DNA of 64,000 bases from Paraburkholderia caribensis. GTDB taxonomy: Bacteria > Pseudomonadota > Gammaproteobacteria > Burkholderiales > Burkholderiaceae. The stretch spans positions 186,001-250,000 of the forward strand of contig NZ_CP026101.1 of the NCBI RefSeq assembly GCF_002902945.1. The letters run 5' to 3'. Below, piece after piece: positions 36,253 to 44,696 of the stretch. The notes under the pieces are model-generated. The model had not been told where the DNA came from, made no database searches, and saw only the letters and a program-made list of their open reading frames with translations. Numbering within the stretch: the stretch's first letter is position 1; the number at the start of each line of letters is the position of its first letter. The translations under genes were made by a program, and so were the position numbers.

Positions 36253-37230
36253 TCAGTAGGTGATCGTCGCGATCACGGTGTCGATGTAGGTGCCTGCTTG
36301 CGGCGTCGTTTGCGGCAACACGCGCGCGTAGACCGTCACGCTTTGCGACGAACCCGTCCCCGTGCCCGTCAGGGCGGTCGTGCCGTTCGTGCCGTCGCCC
36401 CACGGCAGCGAGTGGCTGGCGTTCTGATACAGCTGGTAGTGAATCTTGTCGCTGCCGCCGCTGCGCGTCATCACGCGGTCGGCGACGGTTGCGCCGCTGC
36501 CCGCGCCCGCCGACAGCGCAATCGAATACGCGTCGTTGTTCGTGCACGCGACGCTCAGCGTGCCCGTCGCCGTGAGCGTCGAGTTGAGCACGCCGGCTGT
36601 GCCGAAGTTGATGTTCGTCGACGAGATCGTGCAGTCGTTGATCACGCTTGCGCTGACCGCGAAGCTGAAGGTGTTGCTCGGCGAGGTCAGCGAAGCACAC
36701 GCGGGCGCCACCAGCAGATACGCCGCATAGTCCAGCTCCGCCTGCAACGCACCCGCGAAGGTCGACGTATAGGTGCCTGCGACGAGCGAAGTCTGCGAGG
36801 CGGGCACGCGTCCATAGACGGTGAGCGTCGCGGAGCCGGCGCCCGTCAGGCCGTTCTGGACGACGTCGACGGCGATGGGCGCGTACGTCGTCGAGCCGCG
36901 CGAGCCCCACACGGTGCTGCCGCCCGATGTCGTATAGAGGTTGTATTGCAGCTGACTCGTGCCGTTCAGCGCGACACGCGGCAGGTAGCTGCTGCCGCCG
37001 CTGCCCGTGCCGATGTTCACGCAGGCGCGCACGGGCAGCACGCCCATGCCCGTGCAATTGATCGTGATGGTCGACGACGTGCTCGCCGTCGTGCCGGCAA
37101 TCGGGCTCACCTGACCGAAATTCAGACTCGACGCGATGGCGTTGCAGGTCTGCGCGAGCGCGATGCGCGGTGTGCAGGCCAGCCATGCGACGAGCAGAAC
37201 GACCAGAACGGGCCATGGTGCGCGCTTCAT
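36253..37230 (-). CDS. Two-domain SCPU fimbrial tip protein (CsuE-like)
   Basis: About 325 residues from the ATG at 37230, with a signal peptide (WPVLVVLLVAWLACTPRIALA). It has two tandem spore-coat-U (SCPU) domains: ~30-180 beginning CNAIASSLNFG, and ~190-325 with CTISSTNINFGTAGVLN and ending IDTVIATITY. Two-domain SCPU proteins such as Acinetobacter CsuE sit at the fibre tip in archaic chaperone-usher pili and contact surfaces. The start overlaps the usher stop by four bases. Last gene of the fimbrial operon. Confidence 0.85.
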   Translation of the reverse strand: MKRAPWPVLVVLLVAWLACTPRIALAQTCNAIASSLNFGQVSPIAGTTASTSSTITINCTGMGVLPVRACVNIGTGSGGSSYLPRVALNGTSQLQYNLYTTSGGSTVWGSRGSTTYAPIAVDVVQNGLTGAGSATLTVYGRVPASQTSLVAGTYTSTFAGALQAELDYAAYLLVAPACASLTSPSNTFSFAVSASVINDCTISSTNINFGTAGVLNSTLTATGTLSVACTNNDAYSIALSAGAGSGATVADRVMTRSGGSDKIHYQLYQNASHSLPWGDGTNGTTALTGTGTGSSQSVTVYARVLPQTTPQAGTYIDTVIATITY

Positions 37231-39779
37231 GGTGAACGCGCCTTGCAGGTGAACGGGCCGAGCGTCGGCAGTCCGCCGCCTTCGCGCTCGAACGTCACAT
37301 CGACTTCGCACGGTCCCTGCGCCGATGTCGACGTGAACGCGTTGGCCGCGCGCATGTCGTCGATGAAGGCAAGGCCGTCATAGCCGACCACATAGCGCTT
37401 GCCCGTTTCGCGCTGCGTCAGCACGGCGCCCGCAGGCAGCGGCTTGCCAGCAGTATCGACGACGATCAGTTGCGCGCCCGTGAAGTCGCGCAGCGGGAAA
37501 CGTGCGAGCACGCCCGCGCGCGATTGCGGCGCGAGGTTCAGGCGCGTGGTGGCGACGGAGGTGTCGGCGGGCAGGCCGAGCGGATCGATGGCGAGATGGT
37601 TCGGCTCGTAGGCGACGAGGTCGGGCACGAGCAGATGCCCCGCGCCGTTCGTCTCGCCGATCTCGCGGTTTTCGTGCAGCACGGGAACGTGCGGCACGCC
37701 GTCGGTGGAGACGAGTGCGAAGGCGTCGTCGATGCGGCGTCCCGCGAGCACGTCGCCCGCCATCAGCACGATCGACCCGGACGCGTCCACTTCGCCATAC
37801 GTGCGCGAGCCGACGTTCGCGACGCTGCCGATCAGGTCGCCGTAACGGCCGCGCCAGGTGGCCTGCGCGAGCGATTGCTGCTGACCGTTCTGGCGCGAAG
37901 TCTGCACCTGTCAGCCGAGGCCGCCGCCGTAGTCCGGCGTGCGCGTGACGGCCGCTCCGAACAGCGGCTTGCCGTGATCGCTGCCCGCGTTGACGCTCGC
38001 GTTCATCGAGCCGCCCAGCAGGAAGCTCAGCGCGACGAATACGCCCGTGTTGCCGGTGTCGCCGAAGTCGTGATAGACGCTCGCCGACAGCGACGTGCTC
38101 GCGGGCAGCGTCGTCGTCCACGCGAGCGAGCCGATGCGCGAATCGCCGTAGTAAGGATCGTCGAGGCCGACGAGGCTCGCGCTCGCCGTGCTCGACGAGC
38201 CGAACAGACGGAACGGCAGCGCGAGCGTCGCGCGATAGGTCGTGCGCGGCACGGGCGTGCCTTCCGCGGAGGCAAGATCGCTGTAGTGCGGTGTCGCGTG
38301 TTGCGCCTGCAGGTCGATGGAGACGGCGGGCAAATGCCATTGCCAGCCCGCCGACCACTGCGCGCCGCTGCCGCCGGGCGTCGGCAGTACGCCGCCTGAC
38401 GAGGTATTCGTCGTGCCTTCGACGAAGCCGATGCCGACGGGTACGCCCGTCGTGTTCGACAGACCCGTGACGGGCACGTTGCGCGCAAGCGATCCGTCGC
38501 CGCCGTTGCCCGCGCTGCCCGCCACGGCCAGGTTCAGCACGCCTGCGCCGCCCGCTTCGAGCAGCGCGCCGACGCCCGCGTTGTAGACGCCGCGCGTCGC
38601 TTCGCCATGCGTTTCGAGCGTGATGCGCGACGTCAAGCCGTGCCGGAACGATACGGATAACGAAGGATCGCCCGCGTAGTCGAACGAACTGAGCGCGTAT
38701 GAGCGGCGCAGAAAGCCTGCTTCGACCGAGAAGTCGGTGAGGCCGGGTGCGAGCAGCCGCGAATCGATGTAGAGCGGCACCGTCGTCATCACGCTGCGGC
38801 CCAGTACGTCGCGCGTGACGATCACCGCTTCGCCCGCGCCGTTGATCGCAGGCACGGCGTTGATGACGAACGGCCCGGATGGCGCCGAGCCGGTGAATTG
38901 CCGCACGTTGTTCACGTACAGATCGACGGCGCTTGGCACGGCGGAGCTGCCCGCGAGCGTCGGCACGGGATAGGTGATGAGATCGGGACGCAGCGTGAAA
39001 TCGCGCGATACCTGCGCGCCGCCGAGACGCACGGGCCGCGTCCATGTCAGCGACGACGAGATCGTGTCGCCGATACGCGTGGTCACCATCGTGTCCGGGT
39101 TCGAATGGCTCCACGTGGTGTCGAGCCGCACGTAACGATGCAGGTTGCGATACCAGTACGCGGTGCCCGTGTTGTCGAGCAGGCCGCCCGGGTAGAAGAA
39201 GCGTTCCTCGCTGTAGAGACCGTACTGTGTCGGCGAATTGGTCTGCGCGCTGAACTCGTAGTTGATCACGAGCCCCGTGCCGCTCGCCGACATGGGCGGC
39301 CGCGCAGGAATGTTCTCCAGCGTGGCAGGCTGGCGGCGCGCATCGACGACCTGCAGGTCGAGCCGCTGCTGCTCGGGACGATACGTGTAGCGCAGGCCCG
39401 GAATGGTGCCGAGCGCGATCAGGCCGTTGGTGCCGGGCGGCGGCAGATCGTCGGTGCGAATGCCGACGTCGCGTAGTTCATTGGGTGTCGTGTAGATCAT
39501 TGCGTCGGTCACGACGAAGTGCGCAATTTGCTTCGTCGATTCGCCGTTGATCGTCACTTCGAGATAGACATCGCCGTTTGCGGGCGCAGCCGGGATGGGC
39601 ACGTTTGTCGGTGCGCGCGGCGACGACAGCATCGGCTGTGCGGCGACGCTGAGCGCGGGCGCTGTCTCGCCCGCGGCGCTGGTGTCCGGCGGCGCGCTCC
39701 ACGCCTGCGCGCACATCAGCGGCCACGCGATGCCCGTACAGGCGCTGTAGATTGCAGCGTGTCGCTGGCGCCATGGCAT
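37227..39779 (-). pseudogene. Outer-membrane fimbrial usher (CsuD-like) interrupted by one in-frame TGA
   Basis: Together 851 codons, the normal length of a Csu-type usher. The upstream part (39779-37911, 622 residues) holds the signal region, N-terminal domain, beta-barrel and plug motifs such as FYPGGLLDNTGTAYWYRNL and TIPGLRYTYRPEQQRLDL. It ends GGGLG followed by TGA at 37911-37913. The same frame continues directly as QVQTSRQNGQQQ and on through the C-terminal plug and beta domains to GPFTCKARSP. Related ushers usually have an aromatic residue here, so a TGG to TGA change is the simplest explanation. The rest looks intact, which fits a recent mutation, a sequencing error or readthrough. 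A GTG at 37907 could restart translation. Confidence 0.85.
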
Positions 39780-39792
39780 CGATTCGCCGTTA

Positions 39793-40743
39793 TTAGCGTG
39801 CGGGCGCGCTGTCGGCAGGCGTCGCGGCACCGGATTCCACGCGTACACGCGCGGTCACCGGCTGCCCGTTGACGACCACTGACAGCGTTGCCTCGCGCGC
39901 ATCGGCGGGTGCGTTCGCGATGGGCCAGCGTCGTGTCGCGTGCGGCAGCGCATAGCCGAGCAGGCCGGGCGTGAGCAGCGTCGACTGGCCGTCGTGCCAG
40001 GTCAGCTTGACCTTGCTCAATTGCGCGTGCGTCGCGTCGCGGTTCACCGCGCGCAGCATCAGGGCGGTTGCTGGTGGAGCCGATCCCTGGGTGGCGCCGT
40101 CCGGTGCGGTGCGTTCGAGCGCGAACTGCAGCGCAGGCGGCTTGCCGTCGGGCGGCGCACCGACGAACACAGGCACGGAGTAACGCAACTGCATGCGCAC
40201 GCCGGTCGCGTCCGTGCTCTGGCCGTTCGGAATCTCGTCGATCAGCAGACGGTAGGTCTCCTCGGCGCTCACTTCGCCTTTCGCGACGCGCAGGATGCGC
40301 ACGGTCTGATCGGCCCCCGGCGCGACCTGGACGATGGGCGGACTCGCGACGATGTCGTCGGTGCGTTCCAGATGGTCTTCGTCGGCGCTTTGGCTCCACG
40401 CGAACACGCGGACCTGCGCGTTGAGCGGCGTGGTGCCGACGTTGTGCAGCGTGAGGACGGCGGCGGGGCGGTCGGCGGCCAGGTCGAGCCGGATGGGCGT
40501 GACCTGCAGCGCGGCGGCGTGGGCCGCGCCCGTGTGCAGGGCGGCGATGCAGCAGAGCGACGTCGCTACGAATCCGCGGCATGTCGAGGCCAGTCTAATG
40601 CTGCGCGCGGACCGCGGCGTTCGCGTCACGGCCGCCGCGCGGACTGTGTCGCATGGATGACTGTCAGCGGCTGCCACCCGCCGCGCGCGGCGCAAAGCAC
40701 CGCCCGCGAGCCGGCATGCGGCTCGTTTCAACGACGCGATCAT
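39793..40743 (-). CDS. Periplasmic fimbrial chaperone (CsuC-like, PapD family)
   Basis: 316 residues if the ATG at 40743 is used. A recognisable signal peptide (FVATSLCCIAALHTGAAHAA) begins only after about 57 residues, so a later GTG start, for example near the VTRTPRSARS stretch, is likely. The mature part starts ALQVTPIRLDLAADRPAAVL and has VRVFAWSQ, PPIVQVAPGADQTVRIL and EETYRLLIDEIP, all typical of archaic PapD-like chaperones including the strand-donating segment. It folds SCPU pilins and delivers them to the usher. It lies between the pilin gene (gap of four bases) and the usher gene (13 bases). Confidence 0.87.
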   Translation of the reverse strand: MIASLKRAACRLAGGALRRARRVAAADSHPCDTVRAAAVTRTPRSARSIRLASTCRGFVATSLCCIAALHTGAAHAAALQVTPIRLDLAADRPAAVLTLHNVGTTPLNAQVRVFAWSQSADEDHLERTDDIVASPPIVQVAPGADQTVRILRVAKGEVSAEETYRLLIDEIPNGQSTDATGVRMQLRYSVPVFVGAPPDGKPPALQFALERTAPDGATQGSAPPATALMLRAVNRDATHAQLSKVKLTWHDGQSTLLTPGLLGYALPHATRRWPIANAPADAREATLSVVVNGQPVTARVRVESGAATPADSAPAR

Positions 40744-40747
40744 GGCA

Positions 40748-41257
40748 TCAGAAAGTGACGGTCGCGGTGACGGTCGACGTATAGGTGCCCGCCGCCGGCG
40801 TGTTCTGCGGCGCGACGCGCCCGTACACCGTCAGCGTTTGTGCTGCGCCCGTGCCTGTGCCGGCGGCGGTGTCGGTGCCGGCCGTTTGGCCCCACGTCAA
40901 CGAGCGCGCGGAATCGCGATACAGCTGGTAGGCGACGGTCGGCACAGGGGTGCCCGTTCCGCCGAGCAGCCGGTTCGCCACCGTCGAACCCGTCACCGAG
41001 CCCGCGTCGAGCCCGACCGTATACGGCGCGCCATTCGAGCAGGTGACGGTCAGCGTGCTGGTCTGGTCGATATTCGCGGCGATCACGCCGGACGTACCGA
41101 AGTTCAGATTCGTCGCGGCGATCTGGCAGTCGGTCTGCAGAGTCAGTGTGACAGTGAAGGTGGTCTGACGGGTTGCGGCATACGCGTTGAAGGGGACGAC
41201 GGGTGCGGCAGCCAACGCGACAGACAGACACGGAACGATCAGGTTGCGCCAGCGCAT
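40748..41257 (-). CDS. SCPU-domain pilin subunit (CsuA/B-like)
   Basis: A 169-residue secreted protein. The signal peptide is about 1-28 (LIVPCLSVALAAAPVVPFNAYA). One SCPU domain follows: DCQIAATNLNFGTSGVIAAN, then LTVTCSNGAPYTVGLDAG and the C-terminal TYTSTVTATVTF strand. The two cysteines fit the conserved disulfide of this fold. It is a probable major or minor fibre subunit of the archaic chaperone-usher pilus encoded here. Confidence 0.87.
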   Translation of the reverse strand: MRWRNLIVPCLSVALAAAPVVPFNAYAATRQTTFTVTLTLQTDCQIAATNLNFGTSGVIAANIDQTSTLTVTCSNGAPYTVGLDAGSVTGSTVANRLLGGTGTPVPTVAYQLYRDSARSLTWGQTAGTDTAAGTGTGAAQTLTVYGRVAPQNTPAAGTYTSTVTATVTF

Positions 41258-41430
41258 CGAATTATCTCCACGGAGCCCTAAGCGCTTTGTGCGCTCTTTA
41301 TGGCGACGATCCGAGTATGGAACCGCTATTGTCTGAAGATGTAACTATTTGTTAGATACGGCTTAAAAGTTGGACAAACGGATGCTAAACGAATGTTTTG
41401 TCGCAGATTGTGCTGAATTTATGCGATTTG

Positions 41431-41754
41431 TTAGAAAGCAATCTCTACCGCGGTCTGGTGCGCGGCACCGGCAAAAACACCCAACGGCTGTTCGTTTCCG
41501 CGCGCGAAGTGGCCGTCCCGATAGACGCGGAACGGCGCACCTGCCGAGCACGTGACTTTCGGCTGAACGGCATCGGTGTTCATCGTGCAGACATCGTGGA
41601 TCGTGAGCGATACCTGGATCTCGCTGGCGGCCGTCGCGGCGTAAGCGGTCTTCTCGACGACGGCAGGTGAAAGACAGATCGAGGCGGCGAGCGCAAGCGC
41701 ACCCCAGCGTCCCGCCAGCGATGACGGACGACGCGAATAGCGGTGAAGGAACAT
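41431..41754 (-). CDS. Short SCPU-like secreted protein, first gene of the fimbrial operon
   Basis: About 107 residues from the ATG at 41754 (MFLHRYSRRPSS). The signal peptide ends near KTAYA. The mature part (SEIQVSLTIHDVCTMNTDAV, then VTCSAGAPFRVY and a final TAVEIAF strand) has the two Cys and opening and closing strands of an SCPU domain but lacks the central ~50 residues. It may be a minor subunit or a shrunken pilin. 173 bases separate it from the next pilin gene, but the direction is the same. Upstream ATG 41832 is less likely because it would precede the signal peptide by 26 residues. Confidence 0.7.
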   Translation of the reverse strand: MFLHRYSRRPSSLAGRWGALALAASICLSPAVVEKTAYAATAASEIQVSLTIHDVCTMNTDAVQPKVTCSAGAPFRVYRDGHFARGNEQPLGVFAGAAHQTAVEIAF

Positions 41755-41878
41755 GGAACTACCCGGACAGATGTTGCGGCAATGGCCCTGGCGATCTTTC
41801 GTCGTCGCGGCCTCTACTCTGGATAACGGCAATGCGGCGTGGGTTTTTAGATCAGATGTCGTCCGATGGGTGTTGTAT

Positions 41879-41923
41879 TTTTATCCGGGTGATATTGCAT
41901 TTTATATTTATACCCGGATAAAA
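41879..41923. promoter_or_regulatory. Perfect 12-bp inverted repeat between divergent genes, putative operator
   Basis: TTTTATCCGGGT at 41879-41890 and its exact reverse complement ACCCGGATAAAA at 41912-41923, with a 21-base A+T-rich spacer. Half-site centres are about three helical turns apart. The repeat sits 36 bases before the DUF2239 ATG (41959) and about 125 bases before the fimbrial operon start (41754). It looks like a dimer- or tetramer-binding operator. The regulator is not identified. There is no T-run, so it is not a terminator. Confidence 0.6.
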
Positions 41924-41958
41924 TGCGGACATTGATTCCACGCGATGCGAGGCCCGAC

Positions 41959-42585
41959 ATGGCAATTCACGCAACAACCTGCGCGGCCTTCGAAGGCGTT
42001 CGACTTCTCGCGTCGGGCGCGTTGAAGGACGTTGCGCTGGCGGTGAAGGCTGCGACGGAGCGCGGCGGCGGCGCTTCCGTGCTGATCTTCGACGACCAGA
42101 CCAGCCGTCCCATCGAACTCGACCTGCGCGGCTCCGCGAGCGACGTGCTTGCCCGGCTCGCCGGTCAGCCCGACGGTGAAGTGCGCCAAACCGACCCCAC
42201 GAGCGACGAAGCCACGGCCTCACGCGGTCGCGGCCGGCCGAAGCTGGGTGTGGTGGCGCGTGAGGTCACGCTGCTGCCCAGGCATTGGGAATGGTTGAAC
42301 GGGCAGCCGGGCGGCGCGTCGGTTGCGCTGCGCAAGCTGGTCGACGCGGCGCGGAGCGCGAGTGAAGGAAAGGACCGCCTGCGCCAGGCGCAGGAAGCGG
42401 CATATCGTTTCATGACGGCGATGGCAGGCGATCTCGCCGGTTACGAAGAAGCGACGCGCGCGCTGTTTGCGAACGACGCCGCCCGCTTCGATGCCATGAC
42501 AGCCGCATGGCCCGTCGATGTGCGCGATCACACGCGCAAGCTGGCGAAACGGGCGCTCGACGTGGATGCGGCGGCCAATGCCTGA
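41959..42585 (+). CDS. DUF2239 family protein
   Basis: About 208 residues from the ATG at 41959 (MAIHATTCAAFEGVRLLASG), a start typical of the family. An ATG at 41923 would add 12 residues and overlaps the inverted repeat. Conserved stretches are ASVLIFDDQTSRPIELDLRG, GRGRPKLGVVAREVTLLPRH and WEWLNGQPGGASVALRKLVD, the last resembling a ribbon-helix-helix/helical element that might contact DNA. The function is unknown. It stands alone, divergent from the fimbrial operon. Confidence 0.8.
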   Translation: MAIHATTCAAFEGVRLLASGALKDVALAVKAATERGGGASVLIFDDQTSRPIELDLRGSASDVLARLAGQPDGEVRQTDPTSDEATASRGRGRPKLGVVAREVTLLPRHWEWLNGQPGGASVALRKLVDAARSASEGKDRLRQAQEAAYRFMTAMAGDLAGYEEATRALFANDAARFDAMTAAWPVDVRDHTRKLAKRALDVDAAANA

Positions 42586-42970
42586 CGCCTGAGCGCGCAC
42601 AGCCGAAAAGCAACAGGCGAAAAAAAACCGCTCACGCCGGGGAGCATGAGCGGAAAGTCGGAGAGTTACAACATCGCTTGCGCTACTCAATCGGGGTCAC
42701 GCAGCCTATGCAGTGTAGGGACCAGGACACGCGGTCCGATATCAGATAACTCCCAAAGGGTGACTTCCGAAGTCGCCCTGCTCCCCGCGCCGGCTTCGTC
42801 CGATAACAGGCCAATCACTTCGCGCAAACCCTCATGCCGGCTTTCTTATGCCGTGCATCCGTTCATCAAGTCCGCATAACGGGCGCCGTAAAGCATTGCA
42901 GCCCGCCGGCCCGCGTTGCCTGCGACTCAACCCGTCGAAGCACGGCTGATGAACTGTCGAGGATCTCACG
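42586..42970. other. Intergenic region between the DUF2239 and MCP genes
   Basis: 385 bases without a convincing gene. Two hairpins are seen: CCGCTCA/TGAGCGG at 42628-42653, flanked on its left by a run of eight A (a T-run when read on the minus strand), and a nine-pair stem at 42758-42778 (GGGTGACTT-CCG-AAGTCGCCC) without a T-run. The MCP promoter must lie in the right half, but I cannot place its boxes. Confidence 0.45.
42620..42653 (-). terminator. Hairpin with T-run on the minus strand
   Basis: CCGCTCA (42628-42634) pairs with TGAGCGG (42647-42653) around a 12-base loop. On the minus strand the stem is followed by eight T (42627-42620). That is the form of an intrinsic terminator for minus-strand transcription, though no minus-strand gene ends here. 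It may limit antisense transcription into the DUF2239 gene or act weakly in both directions. Confidence 0.4.
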
Positions 42971-44521
42971 ATGAAGTGGTTTGACCGCATGACCGTCTGG
43001 AAGAAGCTGCTGATCGCGTTTGCGACTGTGATCGGCTTTGGTGTGGCCGTTGGCGTGGCGGGGTTGTCGGCGCTGGCGTCGATGCACGGCATCACGGAAG
43101 AAATATCGAGCCGCCACATGGACGGCCTCTACTGGATGGAAGAGGCGAACCGCTACAAGATCGACACCGATCTCGACGCCGCCAACCTCGGCTACGCCCC
43201 CGACGACGCCGCGCGTCAGAAGCTGAAGGACGACATCGTCGCGTCGCTGAAGCACATGCACGACGCGTACGCGCGATATCGCGAGACGATAGCGGGCGGC
43301 GGCGGGCAATCGCAGTACGACGACGTGCTGCGCAAGACCGAGGTATGGGAAGCGATCGTGCATCAGCAGATCGGGCTGCAGCCCGTCCCTGCCGGCGTCG
43401 ACAGCGCCGAACTGGTACGACGCGCGATCGCCGCGAGCGAGGCGTTGCGCGACCGGATCGTCGCGCTGATCGATTACCGGCGCCAGCAGGCCAACGCCGC
43501 GCAGCACGAAGCGGGCGCGGAATACGCGAGCATGCGCGTGGTGCTGTCGCTGCTGGTGCTGGCGTCGATCGTCGTGGGCGCAGGGTTCGCGTGGCTGATC
43601 GCGCGGCGTCTGACGCGCCAGCTTGGCGGTGAGCCGGATTACGCGGCGCACATCGCGAGCCGCATTGCGGCGGGCGATCTGGGCGTGCGCGTCGACACGA
43701 AACCCGGCGACACCGCGAGCCTGCTCTACGCGCTCGCCAACATGCGCGAGCAACTGGCCGCGATCGTCGGCAAGATCAGCGAGTCGAGCGAATCGATCCT
43801 GCTGGCGTCGGGTGAAATCGCGCAGGGCAATACCGATCTGTCGCAACGCACCGAGGAGCAGGCCGCGTCGCTGGAAGAAACGGCGTCGAGCATGGAGCAA
43901 CTCACGGCGACCGTTCGCCAGAACGCCGACAACGCCCAGCAGGCGGGTGGCGTCGCGGCAGGCGCGTCGGAAGTGGCCGTGCGCGGCAGCGGCCTGGTCG
44001 GCGATGTGGTCGAGACGATGCGCGAACTCGCGGCCGGCTCGAAGCGGATGACGGACATCATCGGCGTGATCGAGAGCATTGCGTTCCAGACGAATATCCT
44101 CGCGCTGAACGCCGCCGTCGAAGCAGCGCGCGCAGGCGAACAGGGGCGCGGCTTCGCCGTCGTCGCGGGCGAAGTGCGCGCGCTCGCGCAACGCAGCGCG
44201 GTGTCGGCGAAAGAGATCAAGGAACTGATCGAAAGCTCGACGTCGCGCGTGGACAGCGGCGCCGTGCTCGCCGAGCGCGCGGGCCGGACCATGACGGAAG
44301 TCACGCAGGCCGTGCAGCGGATGACGGACATCATGGGCGAGATTTCGGCGGCATCGAGCGAGCAGAGCACGGGCATCGAACAGGTGAACCGCGCGGTCGC
44401 GCAGATGGACGAAGTCACGCAGCAGAACGCCGCGCTCGTCGAGCAGGCGGCGGCTGCGGCGGGCGCGATGGCCGACCAGGCACGGCATCTGAAGACGGCC
44501 GTCGCCGTGTTTTCGCTTTGA
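42971..44521 (+). CDS. Methyl-accepting chemotaxis protein
   Basis: A 516-residue transducer. TM1 is at about 12-32 (LLIAFATVIGFGVAVGVAGL), with a periplasmic four-helix-type ligand domain to ~180. TM2 is at ~183-205 (VVLSLLVLASIVVGAGFAWL), then HAMP, methylation helices (TEEQAASLEETASSMEQL) and the signalling hairpin (IAFQTNILALNAAVEAARAG). There is no C-terminal NWETF-like pentapeptide. The ligand is unknown. It acts at the inner membrane, passing signals to CheA/CheW. It is monocistronic as far as can be seen. Confidence 0.92.
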   Translation: MKWFDRMTVWKKLLIAFATVIGFGVAVGVAGLSALASMHGITEEISSRHMDGLYWMEEANRYKIDTDLDAANLGYAPDDAARQKLKDDIVASLKHMHDAYARYRETIAGGGGQSQYDDVLRKTEVWEAIVHQQIGLQPVPAGVDSAELVRRAIAASEALRDRIVALIDYRRQQANAAQHEAGAEYASMRVVLSLLVLASIVVGAGFAWLIARRLTRQLGGEPDYAAHIASRIAAGDLGVRVDTKPGDTASLLYALANMREQLAAIVGKISESSESILLASGEIAQGNTDLSQRTEEQAASLEETASSMEQLTATVRQNADNAQQAGGVAAGASEVAVRGSGLVGDVVETMRELAAGSKRMTDIIGVIESIAFQTNILALNAAVEAARAGEQGRGFAVVAGEVRALAQRSAVSAKEIKELIESSTSRVDSGAVLAERAGRTMTEVTQAVQRMTDIMGEISAASSEQSTGIEQVNRAVAQMDEVTQQNAALVEQAAAAAGAMADQARHLKTAVAVFSL

Positions 44522-44696
44522 TACAACACTCGAAAGACACCGCCGCGCCAACGCATTTCGCGCGGCTTGTCAGCGCCAGGCGCTCTCCGTACACTCGCGC
44601 GTAGTTCAAGAATCCCATCCTGGACCGCGCTGCGGCATCACACAAAAAGGTGGCGCTTCCATACAAGATCTACGCCAATAGAGGAGAACCCCCGCG

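Noticed and set aside
37378..39114. 578-codon alternate minus-strand frame over the usher, and possible -1/+1 frameshift
   Set aside because: The usher continues in the same frame across the TGA. The alternate frame is an Arg-rich shadow and is not needed to rebuild the protein.
42629..42653. Terminator for the DUF2239 gene on the plus strand
   Set aside because: The hairpin has its A-run on the left, so it lacks a T-run on the plus strand. It was recorded as a minus-strand terminator at low confidence.
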